From Nonomuraea sp. NEAU-A123 (GTDB lineage: Bacteria; Actinomycetota; Actinomycetes; Streptosporangiales; Streptosporangiaceae), in the NCBI RefSeq assembly GCF_018603905.1, contig NZ_JAHFZZ010000018.1, positions 89,054 through 153,053 of the forward strand: DNA of 64,000 nt. The letters run 5' to 3'. A model generated the notes under the pieces. That model was not told the DNA's origin. It did no database searches and worked only from the letters and a program-made list of their open reading frames with translations. Made by a program: the position numbers and the translations under genes. Positions 9,203-17,662 of the stretch are shown piece after piece; the first letter of the stretch is position 1, and each line of letters opens with the position of its first letter.

Positions 9203-10045
9203 TTACGCGCGCACTATCGCCACCGGGCAGCGGACGTGGTGCAGGACGCCGCGGCTGACCGAGCCGAGCAGCATCGCGGCCACCGCGCCGTGACCGTGCG
9301 AGCCCACCACCAGCAGGTCGGCGCGGGTGGACGCGTCGGTGAGCACTTCCACCGGCTGCCCCTGCTGAGGATCCTCGACCACCGTCACCCGCGGGTAGTC
9401 CTTCCTGAAGGTCTCCAGCCGGTCGCGGACGACCTGGTACTGCGCGGTGCGCACCTCGTCCATGCCGTAGACCACCTCGGGCGCGAACGCGTGCACCGGC
9501 AACTGCCAGGCGTGCATCACCCTCAGCACGCTCCCCCGCACCTCGGCCTGCCGGAAGGCGTACGCCAGCGCGGGCTCGCTCTGCGGCGAGTCGTCCACCC
9601 CGACCACGACCTCGCCGAACACCGGCCGATGATCGCCCCGCACCACCACGACGGGACAGCGCACCCGCCCCGCCACGTGCGTACTGACAGAGCCCAGCAA
9701 CGCGCCGGCGAACCCACCGAGCCCACGGCTGCCCAGCACGATCTCGGTCGCGCCCCCGGCCTGCTCACGCAGCACCTCGGCGGGCGCGCCCTCGATGTCC
9801 TCCGTCATGACCTCGACCCCGGGCTGCCGCTCACGGGCCAGGGCCAGCGCTTCCCGCAGAATCCGCTGCCCCTCACGCAGCAGCGTGTCGGGCAACGCCG
9901 CGCCGGGGAACTTACCGATCTGGTACGGCGAACGGTCCACCGCATGCACGATCCGCAGCGGCTCCTTCATCCGGAAGGCGTCGTTGACCGCCCACTCCAC
10001 CGCGGCCCGCGCGGTCACCGAGCCGTCCACTCCTACGACGATCAT
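9203..10045 (-). CDS. Tandem universal stress protein (two USP domains)
   Basis: 280 residues. The start was set at ATG 10045 (MIVVGVDGS) because GGAGG lies 7 bp before it; an in-frame ATG at 10078 has no such site. Both halves have the fold start VVGVDGS / VVVGVDDSPQ and an ATP-binding loop of the G-2x-G-9x-G(S) type: GSRGLGGFAGALLGSVS and GSHGHGAVAAMLLGSVS. Such ATP-binding tandem USPs accumulate under hypoxia and stasis in actinobacteria. The gene lies tail to tail with the permease and head to head with the XRE/flavin protein. Confidence 0.9.
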   Translation of the reverse strand: MIVVGVDGSVTARAAVEWAVNDAFRMKEPLRIVHAVDRSPYQIGKFPGAALPDTLLREGQRILREALALARERQPGVEVMTEDIEGAPAEVLREQAGGATEIVLGSRGLGGFAGALLGSVSTHVAGRVRCPVVVVRGDHRPVFGEVVVGVDDSPQSEPALAYAFRQAEVRGSVLRVMHAWQLPVHAFAPEVVYGMDEVRTAQYQVVRDRLETFRKDYPRVTVVEDPQQGQPVEVLTDASTRADLLVVGSHGHGAVAAMLLGSVSRGVLHHVRCPVAIVRA

Positions 10046-10192
10046 GATCCGTCCTCCTTCGCTCCCTTCCCATCGCACTCGCTCACCGACCGCCGGAGCA
10101 GGGCCGGAAGTCCGTCAGGCAAGAGCCGAAGGACCCTGTTTGCCCCGGTGACCTGTGCGTAGCGTCATGGCCATGAGGACAAGGAGACGGTC

Positions 10193-10849
10193 ATGACAGG
10201 CACCGGTGACTTCGCACGTCGCATGATTCACCACCGCGAACGGCTGGGCCTCACCCGCGAGCAGGTCGCCGACCGCGCGGAGATGTCCCCCGGGTACGTC
10301 CAGTACCTCGAAGGGCACCTGAGCCCCCCGAACACCAGCACGGTGACCCGCCTGGCCACCGCGCTGGAGACCACCGTTCAAGACCTGCTGGGCGGCGGCC
10401 GGGACCGCCCGTCCGGTGGCGGCCCCGCCGCGGCCGACCCGGTCCTGGACGTGCTGGAGCCCGAGGAGTGCCTGCGCCTGGTCGCGCCGGGCGGTGTCGG
10501 CCGGGTGGCGTTCAACGGCTCACACGGGCCGACGGTGCTGCCCGTCAACTACCGGCTCCACGACGGCGCGATCGTGTTCCGCACCTCACACGGCGGCCCC
10601 ATGGACCAGGACCTGCGTACCGGCCTGCAAGACGTGGAAATCAAGGTCGGCTTCGAGGTCGACAAGATGGACGAGGCACAGAGCGAGGGCTGGAGCGTCC
10701 TCATCCAGGGTCCCGTCCACCACGTGCCACCGGACGAGCTGGCCCAGGTCAGCGAGTCCGACGTCACCCCGTGGGCCGGTGGCGACCGCCGGCTCTACAT
10801 CCGCATCGTCCCGCACCAGATCACCGGCCGCCGCGTCCACGGCCGCTGA
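10193..10849 (+). CDS. XRE helix-turn-helix fused to a pyridoxamine 5'-phosphate oxidase-like split barrel
   Basis: 218 residues from ATG at 10193 with AAGGAGACGGTC upstream. Residues 5-70 are an XRE/Cro HTH (REQVADRAEMSPGYVQYLE). Residues 80-210 form an FMN-binding split barrel of the pyridoxamine oxidase-like family (CLRLVAPGGVGRVAFNGSHG, VLPVNYRLHDGAIVFRTSHG, EGWSVLIQGPVHHV). In actinobacteria such proteins often sit beside universal stress genes in dormancy or hypoxia regulons, and the divergent USP here fits that. A flavin- or F420-dependent reductase or a redox-sensing regulator are both possible. Confidence 0.85.
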   Translation: MTGTGDFARRMIHHRERLGLTREQVADRAEMSPGYVQYLEGHLSPPNTSTVTRLATALETTVQDLLGGGRDRPSGGGPAAADPVLDVLEPEECLRLVAPGGVGRVAFNGSHGPTVLPVNYRLHDGAIVFRTSHGGPMDQDLRTGLQDVEIKVGFEVDKMDEAQSEGWSVLIQGPVHHVPPDELAQVSESDVTPWAGGDRRLYIRIVPHQITGRRVHGR

Positions 10850-10869
10850 ACCGGCCACGAAGCCGCTGG

Positions 10870-11718
10870 TCAGGGTGTGCCGAAGAACTCGTGCAGAGCC
10901 GCCCCCACGACCTCCGGATGATCGTCCGGGCCCGAGTGCCCCAGGCCCGCGAGCGTGACACGTCGCGCGTGCGGGAGCGTGGCGGCCAGCTCGTCCAGCG
11001 TGCGGTCGAAGTACGCCGGGCTCTTTGAGCCACCGAGCAGCAGAACCCGTGCGTCGAGCGCCGCATAGTCCTTGACCGTGTCGGCCATGTCCCGGAGTAT
11101 CCGCATGTCGAAGTGCTGGGTGGGGACGAGCGCTTTGATCGGTACGTCATCCTCGAGCAGGTCGCCCTGCACGCGCATGCCGATCGCCATGAACGGCACG
11201 AGGACGAGGCGCGGGACCCGGCCGAGCACCGGTTCGGCCTCAAGGCCCTTCAGCGCCGTCACCAGCGCGGAACCGATCTTGCCGGCGGCGATCTCCCGGT
11301 CGTAGCGCGCCACCCAGCCCATCGGCACCGAACCGTCGATGGACAGCGGAGGCTCGTACAGGGCGATCCGGTCAAGGGCCGGGGTGGTGAGGGCCGTACG
11401 CAAGGTGACGAGCGCACCCGAGCTCAGTCCGAAGACCCGCGTCGCCCCGGTCGCCGTGACGAGTGCCCGCAGGTCTTCGACCTCCCGCAGGACGCTGAAG
11501 TCATCACCGTGGGGTCCGCTCAGCCCGCGTCCACGCCGATCGGGCACGTAGACGGTGAAGTCGGCGGACAGGGCGGCGGCGAGCTTCATGAAGTGCTGCG
11601 CCGCCAGCATGCCGCCGTGCAGGAGGATCAGTCCGGGTCCGCGGCCGCATCGCCGGTAGCCGATCGTAGTCCCGTCGGCGGAACGGACCCGGCCGGTGCT
11701 GTACTCGCGCTCCTTCAC
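10870..11718 (-). CDS. Alpha/beta-fold hydrolase
   Basis: 282 residues from a GTG at 11718 that overlaps the stop of the upstream monooxygenase gene (GTGA). The fold signatures are LILLHGGMLAAQHF (oxyanion loop) and nucleophile elbow GLSSGALVTLR with Ser near residue 98. The catalytic His is probably in LAGLGHSGPDDHPE near residue 265. A bulky-substrate esterase or C-C hydrolase are both possible. The coupling to an FAD monooxygenase suggests the two act one after another on an aromatic or polyketide-like compound, with expression set by the divergent TetR. Confidence 0.85.
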   Translation of the reverse strand: MKEREYSTGRVRSADGTTIGYRRCGRGPGLILLHGGMLAAQHFMKLAAALSADFTVYVPDRRGRGLSGPHGDDFSVLREVEDLRALVTATGATRVFGLSSGALVTLRTALTTPALDRIALYEPPLSIDGSVPMGWVARYDREIAAGKIGSALVTALKGLEAEPVLGRVPRLVLVPFMAIGMRVQGDLLEDDVPIKALVPTQHFDMRILRDMADTVKDYAALDARVLLLGGSKSPAYFDRTLDELAATLPHARRVTLAGLGHSGPDDHPEVVGAALHEFFGTP

Positions 11719-12878
11719 GGCGTCTCCTGCGGCTGCGGACGGACGAACCTCTTCAGCGCCTGCTTGCCGTGCTCCACTGCCGCGTTCCCGCGGTCGAGCA
11801 GATCGTCCTGGTACTCCCCCAGCGCCGATGTCAGGTCCCGTTCGCCCCGATCGACCTCGGCCAGCCGCGCCGACAGTCGTACGGCGTCCTGCATGGCGGT
11901 GTTCGCGCCATTTCCTCCGCTGGCCAGGGTCAGGTGGGCGGCGTCGCCGAGCAGCGTGACCCGGCCCACCGGCCAGGACGGCATCGGCCGGTCATAGATC
12001 TTGGACCGGCCTACCGCGCTCATGTCGGCGGAGCGCACCAGATCCCGCAGGTCGGGGTGCCAGCCGTCGATGAGGTCCAGCACCAGCTCGCGCGCGTCCC
12101 CCGACTCGGTCGCCGCAGGGTGCTCCGGCGGGACCAGCAGCACCCACCGTACGTAGCTGTCCCGGTAGGGCATGTCCAGCCCGGGAGCGAGCGCGGCGGC
12201 GGCCTCGGACGGTTCCCTGCCGAACTGCATCCGCCCCAGCATCAGCGTGACTCCGGGGCCCTTGACCATCGTGCCGCGTCCCGGTACCAGCCGCAGGAAT
12301 CGGTCGGTGATCGGCGTGCGCCCCATCGCCCCGCACAGGTCGGAGTCGACGAGTCCGACCTCGGGCACCAGGTGCCGCCGCACCACGGAGTTCCCGCCGT
12401 CGGCGCCGACCAGCACCGCACCGGTGGCCTGCGTGCCGTCGGCGAAGCGCGCGGTCACGCTCCCGTCCGGCTCCTCCGCGAAACCTCTCAGCCGCTTGCC
12501 GTGCGCGACCCGGTTCCCCAGGTCGCCGAGCAGGATCCGCCGCAGCACCTGCCGGTCCACCGCCCTGGCCTCCGCCGGTGGCCCCTCCAGGTCGCGGCTG
12601 AGCACCGTGAGCTGCTCGTCGAACATCAGTCCAGGCCCCGTAAGGCTCCCACTGGTGATCTCGACCAGGTCGTAGAGCCGCTGCGACAGGCTCGCGCGCA
12701 GAGCAGCCAACCCGGGCTCGGCCAGCCCGATCCGGTATCCCTGGAACCGCTCGTCGCTGCCGTCGTCCGCCTCGTACACCCGGACGTCGATGCCCGCACG
12801 GACGAGCGCGTGCGCGAGCGTCAGCCCGCCGAGGCCCGCCCCGATCACCAGCACCCGTCCCACGCCTTGCTCGGTCAT
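11715..12878 (-). CDS. FAD-dependent aromatic monooxygenase
   Basis: 387 residues from ATG at 12878, with GGAGGG 4 bp upstream; an ATG at 12905 lies inside the operator. N-terminal Rossmann motif VLVIGAGLGGLTLAHAL (residues 9-25), a central DG-type segment VLVGADGGNSVVRR, and the second FAD motif RVTLLGDAAHLTLASGGNG near residue 290 define a class A flavoprotein monooxygenase. Such enzymes hydroxylate aromatic or polyketide substrates with NAD(P)H and O2. The gene precedes the hydrolase in a two-gene operon repressed, by inference, by the divergent TetR through the tandem palindromes at 12898-12927. Confidence 0.88.
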   Translation of the reverse strand: MTEQGVGRVLVIGAGLGGLTLAHALVRAGIDVRVYEADDGSDERFQGYRIGLAEPGLAALRASLSQRLYDLVEITSGSLTGPGLMFDEQLTVLSRDLEGPPAEARAVDRQVLRRILLGDLGNRVAHGKRLRGFAEEPDGSVTARFADGTQATGAVLVGADGGNSVVRRHLVPEVGLVDSDLCGAMGRTPITDRFLRLVPGRGTMVKGPGVTLMLGRMQFGREPSEAAAALAPGLDMPYRDSYVRWVLLVPPEHPAATESGDARELVLDLIDGWHPDLRDLVRSADMSAVGRSKIYDRPMPSWPVGRVTLLGDAAHLTLASGGNGANTAMQDAVRLSARLAEVDRGERDLTSALGEYQDDLLDRGNAAVEHGKQALKRFVRPQPQETP

Positions 12879-12897
12879 GAAACCCTCCGTCTCCGAC

Positions 12898-12927
12898 GTG
12901 AACAACGTTCACGTGTACATTGTTCAC
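12898..12927. promoter_or_regulatory. Tandem TetR operators
   Basis: Two abutting 15-bp palindromes: GTGAACAACGTTCAC (12898-12912, perfect) and GTGTACATTGTTCAC (12913-12927, one mismatch). They lie between the FAD monooxygenase start at 12878 and the TetR start at 12971, placed to repress both directions. Confidence 0.78.
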
Positions 12928-12970
12928 GTACGCGGAGCCGGATTGTCAACCGGGACTTTTGGAGGATTCG

Positions 12971-13507
12971 ATGGGGCAGCGGCGTGCCGAAGTGCTTCAG
13001 GCGGCGATCGAGCTGCTCGACGAGGTCGGCTTGGACGGGCTCACCATGCGCCTGCTGGCGAGCCGGCTCGGTGTGCAGGCAGGCGCCCTGTACCGGCATT
13101 ACCCCAGCAAGCAGGCCCTGCTGGACGCCATGGTCGCGCACCTGGTCGTCCCGCCGGCCGACGCCGTCCCGCCGCTGGACGGCCCCTGGGACGAGCGGCT
13201 GCGCGGCCTCGCCATCGGCACGCGGGAGCTCATGCTGGCCCACCGCGATGGCGCGCGTCTCTTGTCCACCTTCCAGAACCCGGGCAAAGAGGCCGTCGCC
13301 TTCTACCACGACCTCATCGCCACCCTGGCGGCCGCGGGCGTCCCCGCGGGCACGGCCGCCGTCGCCGTGGACACCGTCATGGCCTACGTCAACGGCTACA
13401 CGACCGAGGAACAGGCCCGCGGGACCCAGCCCAGGGAACTCCGCGACCGCGCCTTCCGCGAGGGCGTCGAATTGATCATCGCCGGCGTCAAAGGATCTTC
13501 GTCGTGA
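12971..13507 (+). CDS. TetR-family regulator of the divergent monooxygenase/hydrolase operon
   Basis: 178 residues from ATG at 12971, chosen because GGAGG at 12961-12965 precedes it; the frame is open further upstream. The HTH LTMRLLASRLGVQAGALYRHY (residues 22-42) and the domain start MGQRRAEVLQAAIELLDEVG are those of classical TetR-type (TetR class, C-terminal TetR_C_1-like) repressors. The C-terminal ligand pocket includes AVDTVMAYVNGYTTEEQARG, resembling the TetR helix-8/9 region. It most likely senses the substrate of the monooxygenase and binds the operators at 12898-12927. Confidence 0.88.
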   Translation: MGQRRAEVLQAAIELLDEVGLDGLTMRLLASRLGVQAGALYRHYPSKQALLDAMVAHLVVPPADAVPPLDGPWDERLRGLAIGTRELMLAHRDGARLLSTFQNPGKEAVAFYHDLIATLAAAGVPAGTAAVAVDTVMAYVNGYTTEEQARGTQPRELRDRAFREGVELIIAGVKGSSS

Positions 13508-13617
13508 AATCCACCGGAAAATTCTCGCGCCGCCGTGTCGAGTCGCCGTCGACCCGTTCGACGCGTTAGCGACAGGACAGCACGGGACGCACCGTCCCGA
13601 ACGCGGAGGAGCGCACG

Positions 13618-14088
13618 ATGCAGAAGATCACCACGTACCTGTGGTTCGACAACCAGGCCGAAGAGGCGGCCGAGTTCTACACCTCGATCTTCGAGGACTC
13701 GCGGATCCTCGAAGTCAACCGCTACGGCGACGCGGGGCCGGGACCGGCGGGGACGGCCATGATGGTGGCGTTCGAGCTGGCGGGCCAGCGGTTCCTCGCG
13801 CTGAACGGCGGCCCGCAGTTCAGGTTCACCGAGGCGATCTCCCTGTACGTCGACTGCGCGTCGCAGGAGGAGGTCGACGAGCTGTGGGCCAAGCTCACCG
13901 ATGGCGGCGAGGAGTCGCAGTGCGGCTGGCTGAAGGACCGGTGGGGCCTGTCCTGGCAGATCATTCCCAGCGCGCTGCCCGAGCTGCTGAGCAACCCCGA
14001 CCCGGCCAAGGCGCAGCAGGTCATGAAGGCCATGATGGGCATGCGGAAGATCGACATCAGTGCCCTGGAAGAGGCCGCCGGGCTCTGA
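13618..14088 (+). CDS. PhnB-like VOC-superfamily protein
   Basis: 156 residues with GGAGGAGC 5 bp before ATG 13618. It starts MQKITTYLWFDNQAEEAAEF and contains FYTSIFEDSRILEVNRYG and the family signature DRWGLSWQIIPSAL, all typical of the PhnB/3-demethylubiquinone-type VOC family. The catalytic function of the family is largely unknown, and the canonical VOC metal residues are not all present. It stands alone between the TetR gene and a small remnant ORF. Confidence 0.87.
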   Translation: MQKITTYLWFDNQAEEAAEFYTSIFEDSRILEVNRYGDAGPGPAGTAMMVAFELAGQRFLALNGGPQFRFTEAISLYVDCASQEEVDELWAKLTDGGEESQCGWLKDRWGLSWQIIPSALPELLSNPDPAKAQQVMKAMMGMRKIDISALEEAAGL

Positions 14089-14092
14089 GCGG

Positions 14093-14281
14093 TCAGCCGT
14101 CCCCTCGTACCCGCCTGGTGACCGTCATGGTCACCAGGGCGCCGCTCGGGTCGAGACTGGCCGCCGGGTAGTCGGTGATGGCGCCGCCGAGGTCGGTCCA
14201 GCCGCCATATCCGGCGTTGGGGCTCAGCTGTCTGGTCATGCTCACACCGGCGGTGCCTACCCCAGCCGCTGGCACCATCAC
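14093..14281 (-). pseudogene. Short ORF, probable fragment of a beta-propeller (PLL-like) protein
   Basis: A 62-residue ORF whose GTG start overlaps the MarR stop codon (GTGA). The segment GGWTDLGGAITDYPAASLDP followed by SGALVTMTV reads like one blade of a PLL/tectonin-like propeller (W..LGG..... P.A...PSG.L...V), but only a single blade is present. A decayed remnant is more likely than a functional gene, though coupling to MarR cannot be excluded. Confidence 0.35.
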
Positions 14282-14763
14282 CGGCGCTTCGCCGCGGCGG
14301 GCATCGCGCGCGCCCGCGTCAGGTGGCGTTCGTACAGCTCGCGCGAGCGGCGCAGATACCCCGTCAGCACGGTGAGCTCCGCTGCCGTGTACTCCTTCAT
14401 GAACTCCTCACCGTCCGCGACGATCGGCCCGTAGAGGTCCCAGACCTTGCGCGTCGCCTCCTCGGTGATCCCCACCACCACCTTGCGCCGGTCCGAGGGG
14501 TCGGAGGAACGGGTCACGTAGCCGAGCCGTTCCAGCCGGTCGAGCATCGCCGTCACGCTGCCCGTGGTCAGCCCCAGAGCGGGCCCGAGCACGCCGGGGG
14601 TCAGCCGATCTCCCTGGAAGAGCGCCTCCAGGCAGCGCAGGTCGGTGCGGTTGACGCCCAGCACGCCGGCGGCCGCCTCGTCGAAGGCGTCGACCGCCGA
14701 CTGCAGCGACTGCGTCTCCGCACCCACGGCCCGACGCATCCCTTCCAGATTTTCTCTTGACAT
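14278..14763 (-). CDS. MarR-family regulator
   Basis: 161 residues from ATG at 14763. Winged helix: LRCLEALFQGDRLTPGVLGP, LGLTTGSVTAMLDRLERLGY, then the wing RSSDPSDRRKVVVGIT. The flanking N- and C-terminal helices (VDAFDEAAAGVLGVNRTD; YERHLTRARAMP) form the dimer interface. It is divergent from the FAD monooxygenase at 14828 with 64 bp between starts containing repeated ATCAAG elements, so it probably represses that gene and itself. Confidence 0.88.
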   Translation of the reverse strand: MSRENLEGMRRAVGAETQSLQSAVDAFDEAAAGVLGVNRTDLRCLEALFQGDRLTPGVLGPALGLTTGSVTAMLDRLERLGYVTRSSDPSDRRKVVVGITEEATRKVWDLYGPIVADGEEFMKEYTAAELTVLTGYLRRSRELYERHLTRARAMPAAAKRR

Positions 14764-14771
14764 TCGAGCCT

Positions 14772-14810
14772 CTTGGCTATCAAGCTAATGATGTCTCGAC
14801 CATCAAGATA
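14772..14810. promoter_or_regulatory. MarR operator region
   Basis: CTTG-GCTAT-CAAG (14772-14784) is an inverted repeat, and ATCAAG recurs at 14779-14784 and 14802-14807, 23 bp apart. The region separates the divergent MarR and monooxygenase starts. The exact footprint is uncertain. Confidence 0.5.
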
Positions 14811-14827
14811 CACGAGGATCCACCATC

Positions 14828-16087
14828 ATGCATGTGATCATCATTGGCGGCGGCACCGGAGGAATGTGCCTGGCGCACGGGCTCAAGCGGGCCGAGGTCT
14901 CCGTCGCGGTCTACGAGCGGTACGGCTCCCGTACCGACGGCCTGTACGGCTACCGCGTGGGCATCGACCCGACCGGCAACCGGGCGCTGAAGGAGTGCCT
15001 GCCGCCCGAACTGTTCGACGTCTTCGTCGCGACCTGCGCGCGCACGCCCCGCTACTTCAACGTGCTCACCGAGAAGATGCGCCTGACGGCCTCGATTCCG
15101 CTGCGCGACGACCGCGACGACGTCGACAGCGAACGGTCGGTGTCGCGAGCGACGCTGCGGCAGGTGCTGTTCACCGGCATGGAGGACGTCGTCCACTTCG
15201 GCAAGGTCTTCACCCACTACGAACGCCACGACGACGGCACCGTCACGGCCCACTTCGACGACGGCACCAGCGCCACCGGCGACGTCCTGGTCTCGGCGGA
15301 GGGCACCCGCTCGGCCGTACGACGCCAGTACCTGCCGCACGCGCAGATCAAGGACACGGGCATCACCGCGATCGCCACCAAGACCCCGCTCACCCCGGAG
15401 ACCCGCGCCCTGCTCCCGGAGCAGGCTCTGTACGGGCTCTCGCTGATCTTCGCCACGCGCGGTCTGATCGGCATGCTCCACGTGATGGAGTTCGACGCAT
15501 CGGCGGACTCCGCCGACTACCTCAACCTGTCGATCTGGAGCGCCGACGGCCACTTTCCGGCCGACACCGCGCAACTGCGCGGCGAGGAGCTGGTCAAGGT
15601 CGCGCTGGACGCCACCGGCAACTGGCATCCCCACCTGCGCAAGCTGTTCGAGCTGTCGGACCCCGCCGCGGCCTTCCCGGTACGCATCGCCACCTCCGTA
15701 CCGGTCGAGCCGTGGCAGAGCACCAACATCACCCTGCTCGGGGACGCCGTCCACACGATGACGCCAGGCCAGGGAGTCGGCGCCAACACGGCACTGCGCG
15801 ACGCCGCCCTGCTGTGCCGCGAGCTCACCGCCGCCGCCTCCGGCCGCAAGGACGTGCTGCGCGCCGTCGCCGACTACGAGGCCGAGATGATCCCATATGG
15901 CTTCGCCAGGGTCGCCGACTCGCTCGACAACAACGGCACCAGCGGCGACGACCCGCTCTACAAGCCGTACACCGGCAGGCTCGCCCTGTTCGCGGCCCGG
16001 TCGTACTTCAGCCTCACCAGCAAGGTCCCGGCGCTGCGCAGGAAGTTCCTCGCCGACTTGTACGACTATCGGGGCGCGGGCGGCTGA
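14828..16087 (+). CDS. FAD-dependent monooxygenase (second, unrelated cassette)
   Basis: 419 residues from ATG at 14828 (MHVIIIGGGTGGMCLAHGL). GxGxxG is at residues 8-13, the DG-type motif is at VLVSAEGTRSAVRRQYLP, where Glu replaces the usual Asp, and the GD motif is ITLLGDAVHTMTPGQGVGAN near residue 300. The C-terminal extension NGTSGDDPLYKPYTGRLALF is typical of actinobacterial tetracycline-hydroxylase-like monooxygenases. Divergent MarR control suggests induction by a phenolic or antibiotic-like ligand. It ends 22 bp before the convergent Tat-exported gene. Confidence 0.87.
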   Translation: MHVIIIGGGTGGMCLAHGLKRAEVSVAVYERYGSRTDGLYGYRVGIDPTGNRALKECLPPELFDVFVATCARTPRYFNVLTEKMRLTASIPLRDDRDDVDSERSVSRATLRQVLFTGMEDVVHFGKVFTHYERHDDGTVTAHFDDGTSATGDVLVSAEGTRSAVRRQYLPHAQIKDTGITAIATKTPLTPETRALLPEQALYGLSLIFATRGLIGMLHVMEFDASADSADYLNLSIWSADGHFPADTAQLRGEELVKVALDATGNWHPHLRKLFELSDPAAAFPVRIATSVPVEPWQSTNITLLGDAVHTMTPGQGVGANTALRDAALLCRELTAAASGRKDVLRAVADYEAEMIPYGFARVADSLDNNGTSGDDPLYKPYTGRLALFAARSYFSLTSKVPALRRKFLADLYDYRGAGG

Positions 16088-16109
16088 CGGCCTCGCTCGT
16101 ATGTTCCAA

Positions 16110-17120
16110 TTACTCGAACTCGGACTTGTAGAAGACGTTGGCCTGACGGACCCCGCCGACATTCGCATGGAAGCCGAAGCACAGCCGCGGCTGAACCCCG
16201 CCGCTCACGGGCGCGAGCCAGACGGCCATGCCCTGCGGTTCGCGGCCGGGCAAGGACTTGCCCGCCTGGGTCGGCCATCTGTCCTGCACCACGCTCTGCC
16301 CTGAGTCGTTCAGGTCGATGACGGTGATGTACGAGGTGTCGCCCACCCCGCCTTCGAGCAGATACGCGTAGCGGCCGAAAACCGTGAATCCCTGGAAGGG
16401 ATTCGCCGCGGCCCAGGCCGGGGTCCGCACCGGGAGCGCACGCTCCACTTTCCGGTATCCCGTGGTGAGGCGGCCGTCGCGGGCGTCGGCCAGGTCGTAC
16501 AGGACGATGCGCATCGTGCTGTCCGCGTCCCTGAACCGAACCGCCAGCCGGTTGTACTGGGGGTCGATGGCGGGCTGCGGGTTCGGGGAGGTGGGATGCA
16601 GGTTGTCGAGCGCGATCGTCCGGTCCTGGATCGAGCTGTCGTCCCTCTCGAGGACGGCGCCGTTCACGAACGCGAACCGCCCGACCTTCGTGCCGAAGCC
16701 ACCGTCGCTCGCCTTCCACTCGGTCCACAGATAGACGGCACCCCCGAACGGCTCCACGCCGATCTGCACACCGTGCCCGAAGCCGTGCAACGCCATGGAG
16801 CCGAGCTGGTTGCCGGCCGTGTCCGTCTTGGTGATCCATAAGTCACCGCTGTGGTCAGGGTCGGAGTCCTCGGTGTTGTGCTGGGCGAAGTAGACGTGCT
16901 GGCCGACGTGGTCGTACGCGAACGACTGCATTACCCAGTTGGCCTGTAGCCGCTTCCCGATGATCGGGTCGTCACCCATTCCGGCAAGCTTGAAGCGGGG
17001 AGAGTCGGAAACGACGGCGTACGCGGCGCCCGCGCCGAGGAACGGGAGGGAGCCCGCCGCGGCGAAGACGCCGGCCCGAAACAGCCCTCGCCGACTGAAC
17101 TCCTGGTGGTGAGATTTCAT
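16110..17120 (-). CDS. Tat-exported beta-propeller-like protein (teichoic-acid-biosynthesis-C-like)
   Basis: 336 residues from ATG at 17120; an in-frame ATG at 17129 is equally possible and neither has a clear ribosome-binding site. A twin-arginine signal SRRGLFRAGVFAAAGSLPFL ends near GAAYA. The mature chain shows repeated W/D/G-rich beta segments (WVMQSFAYDHVGQHVYFAQH, GHGVQIGVEPFGGAVYLWTE, GFTVFGRYAYLLEGGVGDTS) like a propeller. Similar actinobacterial proteins carry the name teichoic acid biosynthesis protein C, but a catalytic role is unproven. It is probably folded with a cofactor in the cytoplasm before export. Confidence 0.65.
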   Translation of the reverse strand: MKSHHQEFSRRGLFRAGVFAAAGSLPFLGAGAAYAVVSDSPRFKLAGMGDDPIIGKRLQANWVMQSFAYDHVGQHVYFAQHNTEDSDPDHSGDLWITKTDTAGNQLGSMALHGFGHGVQIGVEPFGGAVYLWTEWKASDGGFGTKVGRFAFVNGAVLERDDSSIQDRTIALDNLHPTSPNPQPAIDPQYNRLAVRFRDADSTMRIVLYDLADARDGRLTTGYRKVERALPVRTPAWAAANPFQGFTVFGRYAYLLEGGVGDTSYITVIDLNDSGQSVVQDRWPTQAGKSLPGREPQGMAVWLAPVSGGVQPRLCFGFHANVGGVRQANVFYKSEFE

Positions 17121-17169
17121 GACACCCATTGAAAGCCATGAATCGTCGATCACCTATTGCTGACCCGAC

Positions 17170-17583
17170 TTATTCGATGACGAGCGCGACCGGGATGTTG
17201 CCGCGGGTGGCGTTCGAGTACGGGCACACCTGGTGCGTGGCTTCCACCAGGGCGCGGCCGGTCTCGCCCTGCAGGTGGTCGGGGAGCTCGACGCGGAGAG
17301 CGACTTCCAGGGTGAAGCCGCCGTCACCGTTCGGGCCGAGGCCCACTTCGGCGGTGACCGACGCCTGCTCGGCGTCCACCTTCATGCGCTTGGCCACCAG
17401 GGTCAGGGCGCTGGCGAAGCAGGCGGCATAACCCGCGGCGAAGAGCTGCTCGGGGTTGGTGCCCTCGCCCGTGCCGCCCAGCTCCTTCGGCGGGGAGAGA
17501 GTCACGTCCAGGCGGCCGTCGGAGGTGACGGCGCGGCCTTCGCGGCCCGTCGCGGTGGCTATGGCGGTGTAGAGGGTGCTCAT
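17170..17583 (-). CDS. ohr: Organic hydroperoxide resistance protein (OsmC/Ohr)
   Basis: 137 residues from ATG at 17583. The two redox Cys are visible in AAGYAACFASALTLVA (about residue 55) and ATHQVCPYSNATRGN (about residue 119), with Glu in TNPEQLFAAGY. It uses thiols (lipoyl-linked in the family) to reduce organic peroxides. It is divergent from the OhrR gene with a perfect palindrome between, the standard ohr/ohrR peroxide-inducible unit. Confidence 0.95.
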   Translation of the reverse strand: MSTLYTAIATATGREGRAVTSDGRLDVTLSPPKELGGTGEGTNPEQLFAAGYAACFASALTLVAKRMKVDAEQASVTAEVGLGPNGDGGFTLEVALRVELPDHLQGETGRALVEATHQVCPYSNATRGNIPVALVIE

Positions 17584-17612
17584 GATCGCTCCTAATCGGT
17601 TGCCTGTAATTC

Positions 17613-17626
17613 AATTGTGCACAATT
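17613..17626. promoter_or_regulatory. OhrR operator
   Basis: AATTGTGCACAATT is a perfect 14-bp palindrome in the 79-bp ohr-ohrR intergenic region, 30 bp from ohr and 36 bp from ohrR. A-T-rich flanks resemble known OhrR boxes. Confidence 0.8.
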
Positions 17627-17662
17627 AAGTTGCCCGCCGTCAACCCCGGGTATGCTGGTGTC

